Assembly: GCF_002368095.1 (NCBI RefSeq) | Contig: NZ_AP018227.1 | Location: 648,001 to 712,000, forward strand | Origin: Calothrix parasitica NIES-267 | GTDB taxonomy: Bacteria; Cyanobacteriota; Cyanobacteriia; Cyanobacteriales; Nostocaceae | DNA length: 64,000 nt | Direction of reading: 5' to 3' | Part shown: positions 36,917-46,184 of the stretch, piece by piece | Position numbering within the stretch: the first letter of the stretch is position 1 | Layout: the number at the start of each line of letters is the position of its first letter | Notes under the pieces: generated by a model | What the model was told of the DNA's origin: nothing | What the model saw: only the letters and a program-made list of their open reading frames with translations | Databases searched by the model: none | Position numbers and translations under genes: made by a program

Positions 36917-38358
36917 ATATCATTACTATAGTTTGGGCAACCCTGCCATTTTTCTTGGGTTTCACGATTTATCTAATTCCCAAGCTTGACCGTTATTTAG
37001 CATTGTTAGGGACTGTTGTTTCCTTCGCTTATGCATTATTACTGTTTACCCAACGGTCGCCATTAACTTTAGAGTTATTAGATAATTTTGGCGTAACTTT
37101 AACTGTTGATAAGTTAAGCGGTTATTTTATATTAACTAATGCTCTGGTAACTGCTGCGGTTATTCTTTACTGTTGGCGTAGCGATAAATCAGCTTTTTTC
37201 TATACTCAAGCTATTATCGTCCATGGCAGCGTTAACGCTGCATTCGCCTGTACGGATTTTATCAGTTTATATGTGGCTTTGGAAGTCAGCGGGATTGCCG
37301 CGTTTCTATTAGTTGCTTATCCCAGAACAGACCGTTCAATTTGGGTCGCTTTACGCTATCTATTTATCAGCAATACAGCAATGCTGTTTTATTTGATTGG
37401 TGCTGTGCTGGTATATCAAGCAAATAATTCATTTACTTATGATGGTTTACGTCAAGCTCCACCAGAAGCTTTGGCTTTAATTTTTGTCGGACTTTTGGTT
37501 AAGGGAGGAGTGTTTGTTTCCGGATTATGGTTACCTTTAACTCATTCCGAATCCGAGACTCCTGTTTCGGCTTTGTTGTCTGGGGTTGTAGTCAAAGCTG
37601 GGGTTTATCCGATGGTCAGGTGTGCCTTAATTGTTGGAGAGGTAGACCCGATTGTCAGAAGTTTCGGGGTAGCAACTGCTTTCTTGGGAGTTATTTTTGC
37701 TCTATTTGAAAACGACACCAAGCGAGTATTAGCATCAAGTACGATTTCCCAATTGGGTTGGATTCTTGCTGCTCCTTCACAGGGAGGATATTACGCTTTA
37801 GCACACGGTTTAGCAAAAGCCGCGCTTTTTTTGACTGCGGGAAATTTACCCAGTCGTAGTTTGAAAGAGTTACAAAGTAAACCGATTCGTACTTCTACTT
37901 GGATTGTTTTAGTTATAGGGAGTCTGTCAATTTCGGGTTTACCCTTATTGACCGGTTATAGTGCCAAAGTTTTGACAATGAAGAGTTTATTGTCTTGGCA
38001 AGACATTGCGATGAACATTGCCGTTGTCGGAACAGCAACAGTGTATGCCAAATTTATTTTTCTTCCTCATGGGGAAGGGAAAAAACCAAAACCTGGTTTT
38101 TGGGCTGCAATTGTGCTTTTAATCGGATGGTTGATTACTGCGAATGTTCTTTATCCCCAAGCTTACACCCGCGATAGTATCGTTAAAGCACTTGTAACTA
38201 TAGCTGGGGGTTGGTTGCTTTACTGGCTGATATTCAAACGCACTGCTTTTAAATTACCTCGCGTACTTGAAGAATTCGACCATCTTATTGGTGTAATGAG
38301 TCTTGTTGCAGTTTTATTATTCTGGATGGCATTTTCATGGTTGGGAATCTCATATTAA
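36913..38358 (+). CDS. mrpD: Mrp antiporter subunit D (NuoN/M-like)
   Basis: The 481-residue, roughly 14-helix protein carries the proton-conducting subunit signatures: HGSVNAAFACTDFISLYVALEV, LPLTHSESETPVSALLSGVVVKAGVYPM and AHGLAKAALFLTAGN with charged residues in mid-membrane helices. It is the only large NuoL/M/N-type subunit in this operon, and the usual MrpA N-terminal counterpart is missing (see the 39260 gene). It overlaps mrpC by four bases and mrpE by 22. Confidence 0.92.
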   Translation: MNIITIVWATLPFFLGFTIYLIPKLDRYLALLGTVVSFAYALLLFTQRSPLTLELLDNFGVTLTVDKLSGYFILTNALVTAAVILYCWRSDKSAFFYTQAIIVHGSVNAAFACTDFISLYVALEVSGIAAFLLVAYPRTDRSIWVALRYLFISNTAMLFYLIGAVLVYQANNSFTYDGLRQAPPEALALIFVGLLVKGGVFVSGLWLPLTHSESETPVSALLSGVVVKAGVYPMVRCALIVGEVDPIVRSFGVATAFLGVIFALFENDTKRVLASSTISQLGWILAAPSQGGYYALAHGLAKAALFLTAGNLPSRSLKELQSKPIRTSTWIVLVIGSLSISGLPLLTGYSAKVLTMKSLLSWQDIAMNIAVVGTATVYAKFIFLPHGEGKKPKPGFWAAIVLLIGWLITANVLYPQAYTRDSIVKALVTIAGGWLLYWLIFKRTAFKLPRVLEEFDHLIGVMSLVAVLLFWMAFSWLGISY

Positions 38359-38723
38359 GGTTAACTATTTGGTTTCTGCTCACATCCGATTTGAGCGTTG
38401 CCAATATCATCATCGGTGTAATTGTTGCTTTAGTTTTACCTCGTGGTTATCCATCTAAGGAAGTATTGAAAGAGTGGTTAACCGTATTGTGGAAAATTCT
38501 CCTAGCGGTTCCCCAAGCTTATATTGAAGCCTTTGAAATTATAGTTCGTCCCCACAAATATGAAGATGTAATTCTCGAAGAAGTTCCAGCTAATCGTTCT
38601 CCCCGACTCATCTTTTTAGACATTTTTTTAATTACCTTTACACCGAAGACAATCGTTTACAAATATCGTCAAGACGGCTGGTATGAAGTACATCGAGTGC
38701 TACCAAAGAGACCAAAATCATGA
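38337..38723 (+). CDS. mrpE: Mrp antiporter subunit E
   Basis: The 128-residue protein has two N-terminal hydrophobic segments (LTIWFLLTSDLSVANIIIGVIVALVLPRG) and a soluble C-terminal part with KILLAVPQAYIEAFEIIVRP and LDIFLITFTPKTIVY, the MrpE/PhaE pattern. It overlaps the genes on both sides (22 bases with mrpD, four with mrpF), which indicates translational coupling. Confidence 0.88.
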   Translation: MVGNLILRLTIWFLLTSDLSVANIIIGVIVALVLPRGYPSKEVLKEWLTVLWKILLAVPQAYIEAFEIIVRPHKYEDVILEEVPANRSPRLIFLDIFLITFTPKTIVYKYRQDGWYEVHRVLPKRPKS

Positions 38724-38986
38724 ACGTGTATATAAATCTGGCAATTTTAATCGCAATGCTTCTCGCTTTATTAATACCTATTTATGAAGCTTGGAAAGAT
38801 GAAAATATTTGGCAGACAATGTTGGCATATGCCAGTATTTCTACCAAAACAGCCATCATCGCTATGGTGGTTTCAGTAATCCGCGATGACTGGATGATTG
38901 GAGTAGTTTCAGTAATTATCCTCAGCGTTGGTGATGCGGGAATAATGTTGTTAGCACATATACTTAAAAGGTTAAGAGAAACATGA
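38720..38986 (+). CDS. mrpF: Mrp antiporter subunit F
   Basis: The 88-residue protein has three predicted membrane helices and the MrpF-like core KTAIIAMVVSVIRDDWMIGVVSVIILSVGDAGIMLLA. It overlaps mrpE and mrpG by four bases each. In other species MrpF helps ion binding and complex assembly. Confidence 0.85.
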   Translation: MNVYINLAILIAMLLALLIPIYEAWKDENIWQTMLAYASISTKTAIIAMVVSVIRDDWMIGVVSVIILSVGDAGIMLLAHILKRLRET

Positions 38987-39270
38987 TTAACATTAATATA
39001 GCCAGCTATTTTTTTATTGGTATAGGCATTTTTTTCTGGTTTTGGGGTACTTTTCCTTTGATGGGAAAGCGCTCCGTCTTATATAAACTACACAGTCTTT
39101 CCGTAGCAGATACTCTTGGTTCGATTTTGATTGTCTTCGGATTGCTATTTAAGAAAACCGCAGAATGGCCCTTACTTATTCTTGCCATCATCACCTTAGC
39201 AATTTGGAACACTATGCTCGGTTATGTTTTAGCTTACTGTTCCGGTGAGGGAGATAGCAATGAACAGTGA
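38983..39270 (+). CDS. mrpG: Mrp antiporter subunit G
   Basis: The 95-residue protein has three hydrophobic segments with the MrpG/PhaG pattern: FWFWGTFPLMGKRSVLYKLHSLSVADTLGSILIVFGLL. Its 3' end overlaps the next gene by 11 bases if the ATG at 39260 is used. Confidence 0.85.
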   Translation: MININIASYFFIGIGIFFWFWGTFPLMGKRSVLYKLHSLSVADTLGSILIVFGLLFKKTAEWPLLILAIITLAIWNTMLGYVLAYCSGEGDSNEQ

Positions 39271-39841
39271 TTTTGATATTTACCTTTTTATTATCGTTGC
39301 TTTATTACCCTTAACTTCTTGCTTGGTAGTATTTCAAGTTAATCCATATCATGCTCTTGCACTACGCGGAATATTAGGTGCGATCGCAGCATTGGTTTAT
39401 GCAGTTTTAGGTGCTGCGGATGTCGCTCTGACAGAAGCTTTGATGGGTACTTTACTCGCAATTACTTTGTATGCAGTAGCGGTACGCTCATCCTTAGTAT
39501 TGCGAGTAGGAATGTTAGAAGATGCAGCCCATCATCTCCAAGAAGAACCCGCTTTTTTAGAATTAACCGCTGACCTCCGGAAAGTTTTAGACAAGCGTCA
39601 TATGCGATTGGAATTAGTACGATATAACGATATTCACGCTTTACAAAGAGCCTTAAGCGAAAAAGAAATCCACGCAACCTGTACTCATCATCTAGATACA
39701 GACGTACCATTGCGAACCACCATTCGCGTTCAACGTATTTACGACATCATGGTTAACGAACTTGCATCCCCTCAAACAGTTTTGAGTTACGCAACTGCAA
39801 TAGATGTTAATTTACCAAAATTGGAGGAGCAACGGTTATGA
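39260..39841 (+). CDS. mrpA: MrpA C-terminal-type subunit (DUF4040), short form
   Basis: From the ATG at 39260 (MNSDFDIYLFIIVALLPL), preceded by GAGGGAGA, the product has 193 residues; a GTG at 39245 would add five. The helices YHALALRGILGAIAALVYAVLGAADVALTEALMGTLLAITLYAVAVR match the DUF4040 part found at the C-terminus of full MrpA or in hydrogenase-like complexes. The long N-terminal NuoL-like part of MrpA is absent. A soluble C-terminal domain of about 90 residues follows. This reduced form is known from cyanobacterial Mrp operons. Confidence 0.8.
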   Translation: MNSDFDIYLFIIVALLPLTSCLVVFQVNPYHALALRGILGAIAALVYAVLGAADVALTEALMGTLLAITLYAVAVRSSLVLRVGMLEDAAHHLQEEPAFLELTADLRKVLDKRHMRLELVRYNDIHALQRALSEKEIHATCTHHLDTDVPLRTTIRVQRIYDIMVNELASPQTVLSYATAIDVNLPKLEEQRL

Positions 39842-40497
39842 AATGGATATATATAGTTGCTGGAATGGCACTATTCGTGAAAATGTTGCTCGTATCCAAT
39901 CCAGAAGCAGACTTATCCATCTCAATTGTCCAAGTAGTCGTTAGTGATAGTGGAGTACCCAATGCAGTTTCCGGTATCATTTTTCGGAATCGGCTTTACG
40001 ACACTATTTTTGAAGTCGTAGTATTCACAATTGCTATCATGGGAGCCACCTATATGCTGGCTAACGAAAGACCATTTTGTGCAATTTATCATTTCAGCGA
40101 CAGACCTTCAGTTATATTAGCCCGATTGGGTGCAACAATTGCAGCCTTAGTAGGAATTGAACTAGCAATTCGCGGACATCTAAGTCCAGGTGGTGGTTTT
40201 GCTGCTGGAGTAGCTGGTGGTACAGCAATTGGTTTGGTCGCGATAACCTCCTCACCAGAATGGATGCAATCACTTTACAAAAAATGGCATGCTTCAAAAT
40301 GGGAGAAGATTTCGGTATTGATTTTTATTGTATTGTCAGTAATCAAGCTATCGGGATTTGAATTACCACAAGGTGATTTGGGCACCTTATTTAGCGGTGG
40401 AGTTCTGCCATTATTAAATTTTTTGGTTGCAATTAAAGTTGCTTTAGGTTCCTGGGCCGTGATTTTAACCTTTATTCACTATCGAGGGATATTGTAA
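39838..40497 (+). CDS. mrpB: Mrp antiporter subunit B
   Basis: The 219-residue protein has six or so hydrophobic helices. The stretches GIIFRNRLYDTIFEVVVFTIA and LAIRGHLSPGGGFAAGVAGGTAIGL are MnhB/MrpB hallmarks, combining a DUF4040-adjacent helix with the B-subunit core. It overlaps the preceding gene by four bases and ends the operon; dispersed repeats follow. Confidence 0.9.
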   Translation: MKWIYIVAGMALFVKMLLVSNPEADLSISIVQVVVSDSGVPNAVSGIIFRNRLYDTIFEVVVFTIAIMGATYMLANERPFCAIYHFSDRPSVILARLGATIAALVGIELAIRGHLSPGGGFAAGVAGGTAIGLVAITSSPEWMQSLYKKWHASKWEKISVLIFIVLSVIKLSGFELPQGDLGTLFSGGVLPLLNFLVAIKVALGSWAVILTFIHYRGIL

Positions 40498-40509
40498 TTG
40501 GGAATTGCG

Positions 40510-40602
40510 AATTGGTAATTGGTAATTGGTAATTGTAGGGTGCTGTGACGCTGCGATAAATTTTCTACGTAGTTTTCATTTTTTTGAAAGCGTCACGCAC
40601 CA
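40510..40602. repeat. AATTGGT heptamers plus TAGGGTG-type inverted repeat
   Basis: Three AATTGGT units (40510-40530, fraying to 40534) lead into GTAGGGTGCTGTGACGC (40535-40551) and an inverted partner GCGTCACGCACCA (40590-40602). The latter is an expanded member of the TGGTGCGT...CACCCTAC repeat family. Confidence 0.65.
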
Positions 40603-40644
40603 TTTTTAAGTACTTTTCAAATTCACATTTTGCACCAGTATTAG

Positions 40645-40708
40645 AAACCCGGTTTCTTTGTTTTTTCACAACGAAATAATAATGCTTCCACAACAAGAAA
40701 CCGGGTTT
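40645..40708. repeat. REPIN-like inverted pair, copy 4
   Basis: AAACCCGGTTTCT (40645-40657) and AGAAACCGGGTTT (40696-40708) flank a core with TTTTTTCACAACGAAATAAT, which is close to those of copies 1 and 3. TTGCACCA lies about ten bases to the left of the arms. Confidence 0.75.
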
Positions 40709-40786
40709 CTCTGAGCTTATTGATAATGTTGCAATATTTAATTTTCAAATCAATAAATACAAATAAATTCATGCAAAAGTAATATT

Positions 40787-41440
40787 ATGTCAGCTTTAAC
40801 AGAAGCACTTAAAAGATTTGAGCATTGGCTGTGGAATAATCATCCTAAAAGAGCTAATTCTTTACCTTCAGGATTAACATCCGAAGAAATTAATTATATG
40901 GCTCAATCTTTACCATTCTCACTTTCAGAAGAAATTAAAGAATTATATCAATGGAGTAATGGTTGTTCGACAGGTCTAGTTACATTATCTATTTATTGTG
41001 ATGAAATAATCGGATTCATGCCATAAGACAAAGCAATTGAAATGACTCATGATGCAGAACATATAACTGAATATTTAAATATTCCGTGTTTTTATATGTT
41101 TCCAGAGTTTGAACGTTGGATTCATTTTGCTGTCTGCGATGAGGAAGAAACATCTCCAATTTTAGTTGTTACTGATGACCCATGTACTAGATTTACATAT
41201 GTCAATATTACTAGTATGGTTCTAACAACTATAGAATGCTATGAGAAAGAAATTATTATCTTTGGAGAATATGGAACTGAATTTAATGGCTCTTTAACCG
41301 ATGAATCATTAAATGTAGAATCTGATGAACTTGATGAATATCTAGATGCTAGAGAAGAATTTGAAAAGATTTTAAACAAAAACAATTCAATGTTTAATCA
41401 GCAAGCAATTCCTCAAAAATATAATATCGAAATTGAATAA
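40787..41440 (+). pseudogene. SUKH (SMI1/KNR4-like) immunity-type gene with one in-frame stop
   Basis: The first 79 codons (MSALTEALKRFEHWLWNNHP, then GLTSEEINYMAQSLPFSLSE and EEIKELYQWSNGC) match the start of SMI1/KNR4-type proteins, many of which are immunity proteins against secreted or contact-dependent toxins. A TAA at 41024-41026 interrupts the frame, which then continues without a shift (DKAIEMTHDAEHITEYLN...FPEFERWIHF) to 41440. TTA to TAA at that codon would explain it. The continuing coding pattern on both sides suggests recent loss, readthrough or a base error. Without the stop the product would be 217 residues. Confidence 0.8.
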
Positions 41441-42236
41441 ATAATCAATCATTTCTGAAAATAGCTTACTTTTTACTATCTTCTGACTAAACAATTATCC
41501 AAATCTCTCTATCTATCTCTTCCCTCCGCGCACTCTGCGGTTTTTTCAATCATCTTCTATCAGAATCGCACTTAAATATAAAAAAATGATGGTGCGTTGC
41601 ACTCCGTGACAACACACCCTACGCTTCCAAAAATAAATTAGGAATCTCCTATCAACAATTAAGCATTATCAAAAATAAAATAGCTAAAAAAAATCATAAA
41701 AAATAAAATTTATCAACCTCCATCAAGCGTTATTTTTGTCAACTACATAGAAAAATAACCTTGTAACGGTATTTTTAATAACTATCTATTTTACAAAAAT
41801 TAATATGAACTCTGGCTAAAAAACTTTTTTTCTAAGAATTTTTCAAGCATGTAGTACGTTTTTAAGGTTAATTACTAACTGATATCAACTTATTAACCTC
41901 AAAATTTCACATTAGATAATATCGGCGCTACAGAGTGTACCAAATACATATTACACCCAAAAGTCCTGTAATCTCGTTCATTAATAGAAATCTTTTTCGA
42001 CTATTCGGAAGTTCAAACTTTTGTAAATTTAATATTGCAGATTGTAAATACAAAATTTTTATCTAACTCATCTTATTTAGCTGATTTGATTCACTTCCAC
42101 TTATCAATCACCTCAAATAATCTCCCCTCCTCAAAAATATTTCTCTTCATCTGGGGAATCATAAGCTTATCAATCAAACTTTTGACAACTTATACGTTAG
42201 TAGTATATTAGTACTATATAGAGAAAATTTAAAATT
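41441..42236. other. Intergenic region before the second LRV gene
   Basis: This 796-base region holds a short CTCCGCGCACTCTGCGG repeat (about 41525), a TGGTGCGT...CACCCTAC repeat (41590-41624), and AT-rich sequence with no gene. The last 90 bases are related to the DNA before the first LRV gene. Confidence 0.5.
42182..42218 (+). promoter_or_regulatory. Putative promoter of second LRV gene
   Basis: TTGACA (42182-42187), a 16-base spacer and TATATT (42204-42209) make a good sigma-70-type pair about 30 bases before the start codon. TTAGTACTATA (42208-42218), shared with the first LRV gene, overlaps the -10 region, so a regulator bound there could control both modules. Confidence 0.5.
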
Positions 42237-45200
42237 ATGCAGTCACTTCACAGGGTTAGTGCAGGGGATTTACAAAGATATTTAGATGCTCCTGAAGAGT
42301 TATTACAGGAATCGGAAGAAATGCAGATTGCTGTTGCTGCTTTTTCCGAAACTCCTCGCAGTCTTTTACAGGTTTTGGTTAACAGCGATTATTCCGAAGT
42401 TGTGGAAGCAGCGAGATTGCATGTTAATTGGATGGATGAAGAAAGAGGAGATTATCGGGAAGCTGTCTCGGAAGTGCTAAGGGAAAAGGATTTGGGAGAA
42501 AATGATAGGTTAGCGGTAGAGTTGATGCGATTTGCTCCCGTAGCTCCCGAGTTTTTGAGTGAATGGGTTCCGGTTAAATGGTTGACTCAAGGATTGAAAA
42601 ATGAATATATGCCCTTACGGTATCGGTTGCAATTGTTGGAAAGGTTAGCGAATCAAGGGGAATTAGAAGCGCGATTGCAGGTAGCGGAATCTTCCGAAAC
42701 TCCGGTTTCATTGTTGGAATTGTTAGCAGGGGATTTGGATTTAGCGGTACGGTTAGCGGTGGAATATAACGATAATTGTCCGTTGAATGTAGTTGAGTTG
42801 GTCAAGAGTCAGCATGATTTGGCTAGCGATTGGGATACTGATATTAGAGAATTGGAAGATTTGGGGGAGAGTAATTGGGGTTGGGTGAGGTTAGCTGTTG
42901 CTCGGAATCCTTTTGCTGGGGAAGATGTTTTGATGAAGTTAGCTGGGGATGAGGAGTTTCGGGTAAGGTTTGCTGTAGCGAAGAATCCGGGGACGAGTGC
43001 GGGTGTTTTAAATGTTTTGTTGGAAGGTGGGGATAGTAAAATTCGAGGTGCGATTGTAGAACATCCGAATGCTACGGAAGAGATTTTACTGGATTTGTTT
43101 TCTACTCATAGAAATGTAATTCAGAACAGAAATAATCTATCAGCGAGTATTTTAGAAAGGTTTTTTAGGGAAACTTTTACAGAAGGTACAGTTCCTTGGA
43201 AATATAAAGATAGTTATTATTTGTTGAGACAGCCAAATACACCAACTTGGATTTTAGCTGAATTAGCGAATGTTGATATAGAAGCTATAAGAGCAGAAAG
43301 ACTGGAGCAAGAAACTCGTAATAATTCAACTCCGGGAATTTCTAATAAATGGGTTGAGGATGATATTAGATATTTGAAAGATGTTGCTACACATACCCAG
43401 GTTTCAGAAGATATTTTGACAAGATTGGCTGAGTATCCCAATCCTAAAGTTAAATTAGCTGTTGCTAAAAATCATAAAACTTCAGAAGATTTACAAATTG
43501 GGTTGTTAGAAGAATTTATAAATAATAGAAACAATATTATTATTGCTGTTATTGCTGAAGACTCTAATACTCCCGTAGCAATTTTAGAACGAATAGCACA
43601 GAGATTATCCCCATTCAATAGAATGATAGATACACTATCTCAATTTATGTCCGCTTCACCTAATAACACTTCAAATAATATAGAAAATTTATTAAGTCGG
43701 GTTCAAAATTTTATCAGTAATTATCAACCTCAAGAAGAAATATTATCTCAGTTACGACAAGATAATGAATTTCGCGAGACTATCTTACAAGATTGGAATC
43801 AGTTTCTAGCTTCTTTGAGTGAGGAAGAGACTGAACATTTACAAGGTATAAGCAATTTCATACTTCTTAATTTTGGTTTAGGAGGAGGAATTCCATATGG
43901 AGACAGAGAGTGGTTGGATTCAGAACAATCAAACCATATTCTTTTTGGTCTTTTGATGTTCAAAAACTTTGGATTCCAAAGCGATAAAGACCATCGAATA
44001 ATTGCAGCAAGTTTGATTTGCAATCCAAATACCCCTTTATCAATAAGAGATAATTTGCTCAATCAATTCATCGAATCTCCGAACAATGATGGATATTACA
44101 AAAATGATTATGATGTTCGGATGGCTATAGCTTACAATCCTCATACTTCAGAAAAACAGCGTATTGAATATTTGCAACAAGCACTTAGCTGTAGACACTC
44201 CTATATTCAAGAAAAAATTGCCAAAAATCCTCTAACTCCAATATCTGTATTAGAATTTATTGCTCAACGTCGTAGAGGTGGAGTTCAAGACGTTATCAAA
44301 AATCCCCATGCTCCCGTTACTATTCTCAGACAAGCTGCTGAAACAGATAATTCTTATACTTTGAGATTAATTGCTGAAAATCCAAATACTCCAAAAGATT
44401 TATTATTTCGGCTTTTGAATGAGAAAGTTGATGGGAAAGCTTATAAAAACTCATCAATCTTTGACTCAGTTCTTAGAAATCCAAATTTATCTGTATTAGA
44501 ACGCTATCAGTCGTTACTTGAGAAAGAAATTGATGAAAATACTGCTCAAGTACATGAATTTATGGCTCGTCGTTCTGATAGTCCCTATGCTTTAGCTCAA
44601 GTTGTAGAAAATGGAAATCAAAACGCTAAATTAATTGCAGCACGCAATCGTAATACTCCGGTTTCGATTCTGGAACAGTTAGCTAGAGATAGTAATGAGA
44701 CGTTAATTTCTGTTTTAGTTCAGAATCCAAATCTTCCTTCAGATTGTTTAATAGAGTTAGCCCAAAATTCTAAGTTGAATGTTCAGCTTGCAATAGCTCG
44801 TCTAACTCATCCAATTCCTATAGAGGTTTTATTACAGTTTTCACTGCATGAAAATAAGCTAATTCGTTCGGAAATCGCACGAAATAAAAATACTCCTTCA
44901 GATATTGTTGCATTCTTAGCCGAAGACAAAGAACGGGATGTCCGAATAAAAGCTTTGATTAACGAGAATATACCCAGCGAAGTTTTATCCCAAGCTTTAC
45001 TAACTATTTACGACCCAGAAGAGATAAAGTACATCCTTAGAGGGCAAAAAAATATTGTTACAAATCCGCTTATATCTGCTGATGTATTAGAAAGATTGTA
45101 TCAGTATTTTGATGATTCTATCCGTTATTTAGTTGCAAAATATCCAACAGCATCAGTTAAAACTCTCCAACGTTTGGCTTTTAATAGGGATAAGTTAGTT

Positions 45201-46157
45201 TGTAAGACTGTAGCTGAAAATCCAAGTACTCCAGCCAATCTGTTAATTGAATTAGCAAAACGCAATCGGGTTACGACTAATAGCGGATGTTATCACAGTA
45301 TTTCTAATGCGATCGCGATGCGTAAAGATGCTCCATCCGAAGCTTTAGAGTATATTGTTCGTCAATCGGTAGTACCAGTTGTTTATACTGCTTTACGAAA
45401 TCCAAATACACCTGTAAGTGCTTTGGAATGGTTATTAGACAACCATAATGACGAAGCAATCCTAGGTGTTTTAGCAAAACATCCGAATACAACTTCTAAT
45501 ATATTGATAGGGTTATCAGCAAACGAATCAGCAAAAGTTAGACAAGCAGTAGTAAGTCAAGAGCAATGTCCAGTTGAAATTTTAGAAAATCTTGCTTTTG
45601 ATTCAGTTTTGGAAGTTCAGCAGACAGTAGCAGCTAATCCCAATACTCCAAATCCGATTTTAGAAATTTTTGCTCAAAGTGAAAATACAGCAATTCGTAC
45701 AGCAGTCGCTTCAAATCCCAATCTTTCACAAACAACTTTAGAACAGCTTGCTAATGACGAAAAAATAGAAGTACGTCGAGCGGTTGTTGAAAATTCTAAT
45801 ACTCCCGAAAATATTCGAGAAAGATTGCGAGATTTGATATTACAACCAAATACCCAACCAACTATTTCAACTTTGAGCAGTCTTCCCCGAATTTACAATC
45901 CCAACAACGATGATTTAGCAACGGTACTTACAGAATATGCTGAGTCAGATAATGCTTTCGTGAGATTTGTTGTTTTACTTCATCCCGTCACACCAGGAGA
46001 AATATTAAATCAAGGAGCAAATTCCGTTTCTTGGTTGGAAAGATATGCAGTTGCTGAGAATGAAGCGACATCTTTAGAAATTTTGGGAACACTTATTAAT
46101 GATGGGAATTGGGTTGTTAGAGCAGCAGCAAATCAAAACTTATCAAATCAAAATTAG
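42237..46157 (+). CDS. Giant LRV solenoid protein, 1306 aa
   Basis: The protein is a paralogue of the 32355-34970 product: it starts MQSLHRVSAGDLQRYLDAPE, shares the N-terminal ~330 residues closely, and ends with IYNPNNDDLATVLTEYAESD and WLERYAVAENEA. The extra ~430 residues lie in the C-terminal half and are additional 24-residue repeats such as NPNTPVSALEWLLDNHN, NPSTPANLLIELA and NPNLPSDCLIELAQ. Thus the pair differ mainly by repeat number. No signal or membrane segment is present. Two NuiA-like genes follow 27 and then 23 bases downstream, so this is a likely three-gene operon. Confidence 0.82.
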   Translation: MQSLHRVSAGDLQRYLDAPEELLQESEEMQIAVAAFSETPRSLLQVLVNSDYSEVVEAARLHVNWMDEERGDYREAVSEVLREKDLGENDRLAVELMRFAPVAPEFLSEWVPVKWLTQGLKNEYMPLRYRLQLLERLANQGELEARLQVAESSETPVSLLELLAGDLDLAVRLAVEYNDNCPLNVVELVKSQHDLASDWDTDIRELEDLGESNWGWVRLAVARNPFAGEDVLMKLAGDEEFRVRFAVAKNPGTSAGVLNVLLEGGDSKIRGAIVEHPNATEEILLDLFSTHRNVIQNRNNLSASILERFFRETFTEGTVPWKYKDSYYLLRQPNTPTWILAELANVDIEAIRAERLEQETRNNSTPGISNKWVEDDIRYLKDVATHTQVSEDILTRLAEYPNPKVKLAVAKNHKTSEDLQIGLLEEFINNRNNIIIAVIAEDSNTPVAILERIAQRLSPFNRMIDTLSQFMSASPNNTSNNIENLLSRVQNFISNYQPQEEILSQLRQDNEFRETILQDWNQFLASLSEEETEHLQGISNFILLNFGLGGGIPYGDREWLDSEQSNHILFGLLMFKNFGFQSDKDHRIIAASLICNPNTPLSIRDNLLNQFIESPNNDGYYKNDYDVRMAIAYNPHTSEKQRIEYLQQALSCRHSYIQEKIAKNPLTPISVLEFIAQRRRGGVQDVIKNPHAPVTILRQAAETDNSYTLRLIAENPNTPKDLLFRLLNEKVDGKAYKNSSIFDSVLRNPNLSVLERYQSLLEKEIDENTAQVHEFMARRSDSPYALAQVVENGNQNAKLIAARNRNTPVSILEQLARDSNETLISVLVQNPNLPSDCLIELAQNSKLNVQLAIARLTHPIPIEVLLQFSLHENKLIRSEIARNKNTPSDIVAFLAEDKERDVRIKALINENIPSEVLSQALLTIYDPEEIKYILRGQKNIVTNPLISADVLERLYQYFDDSIRYLVAKYPTASVKTLQRLAFNRDKLVCKTVAENPSTPANLLIELAKRNRVTTNSGCYHSISNAIAMRKDAPSEALEYIVRQSVVPVVYTALRNPNTPVSALEWLLDNHNDEAILGVLAKHPNTTSNILIGLSANESAKVRQAVVSQEQCPVEILENLAFDSVLEVQQTVAANPNTPNPILEIFAQSENTAIRTAVASNPNLSQTTLEQLANDEKIEVRRAVVENSNTPENIRERLRDLILQPNTQPTISTLSSLPRIYNPNNDDLATVLTEYAESDNAFVRFVVLLHPVTPGEILNQGANSVSWLERYAVAENEATSLEILGTLINDGNWVVRAAANQNLSNQN

Positions 46158-46184
46158 TTATTCATAAATCAAACTTGAAAAATC

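Noticed and set aside
40510..40534. CRISPR array suspected from the short tandem repeats here and in other intergenic gaps
   Set aside because: The units are 7 bases long with no spacers; they are heptamer tandem repeats.
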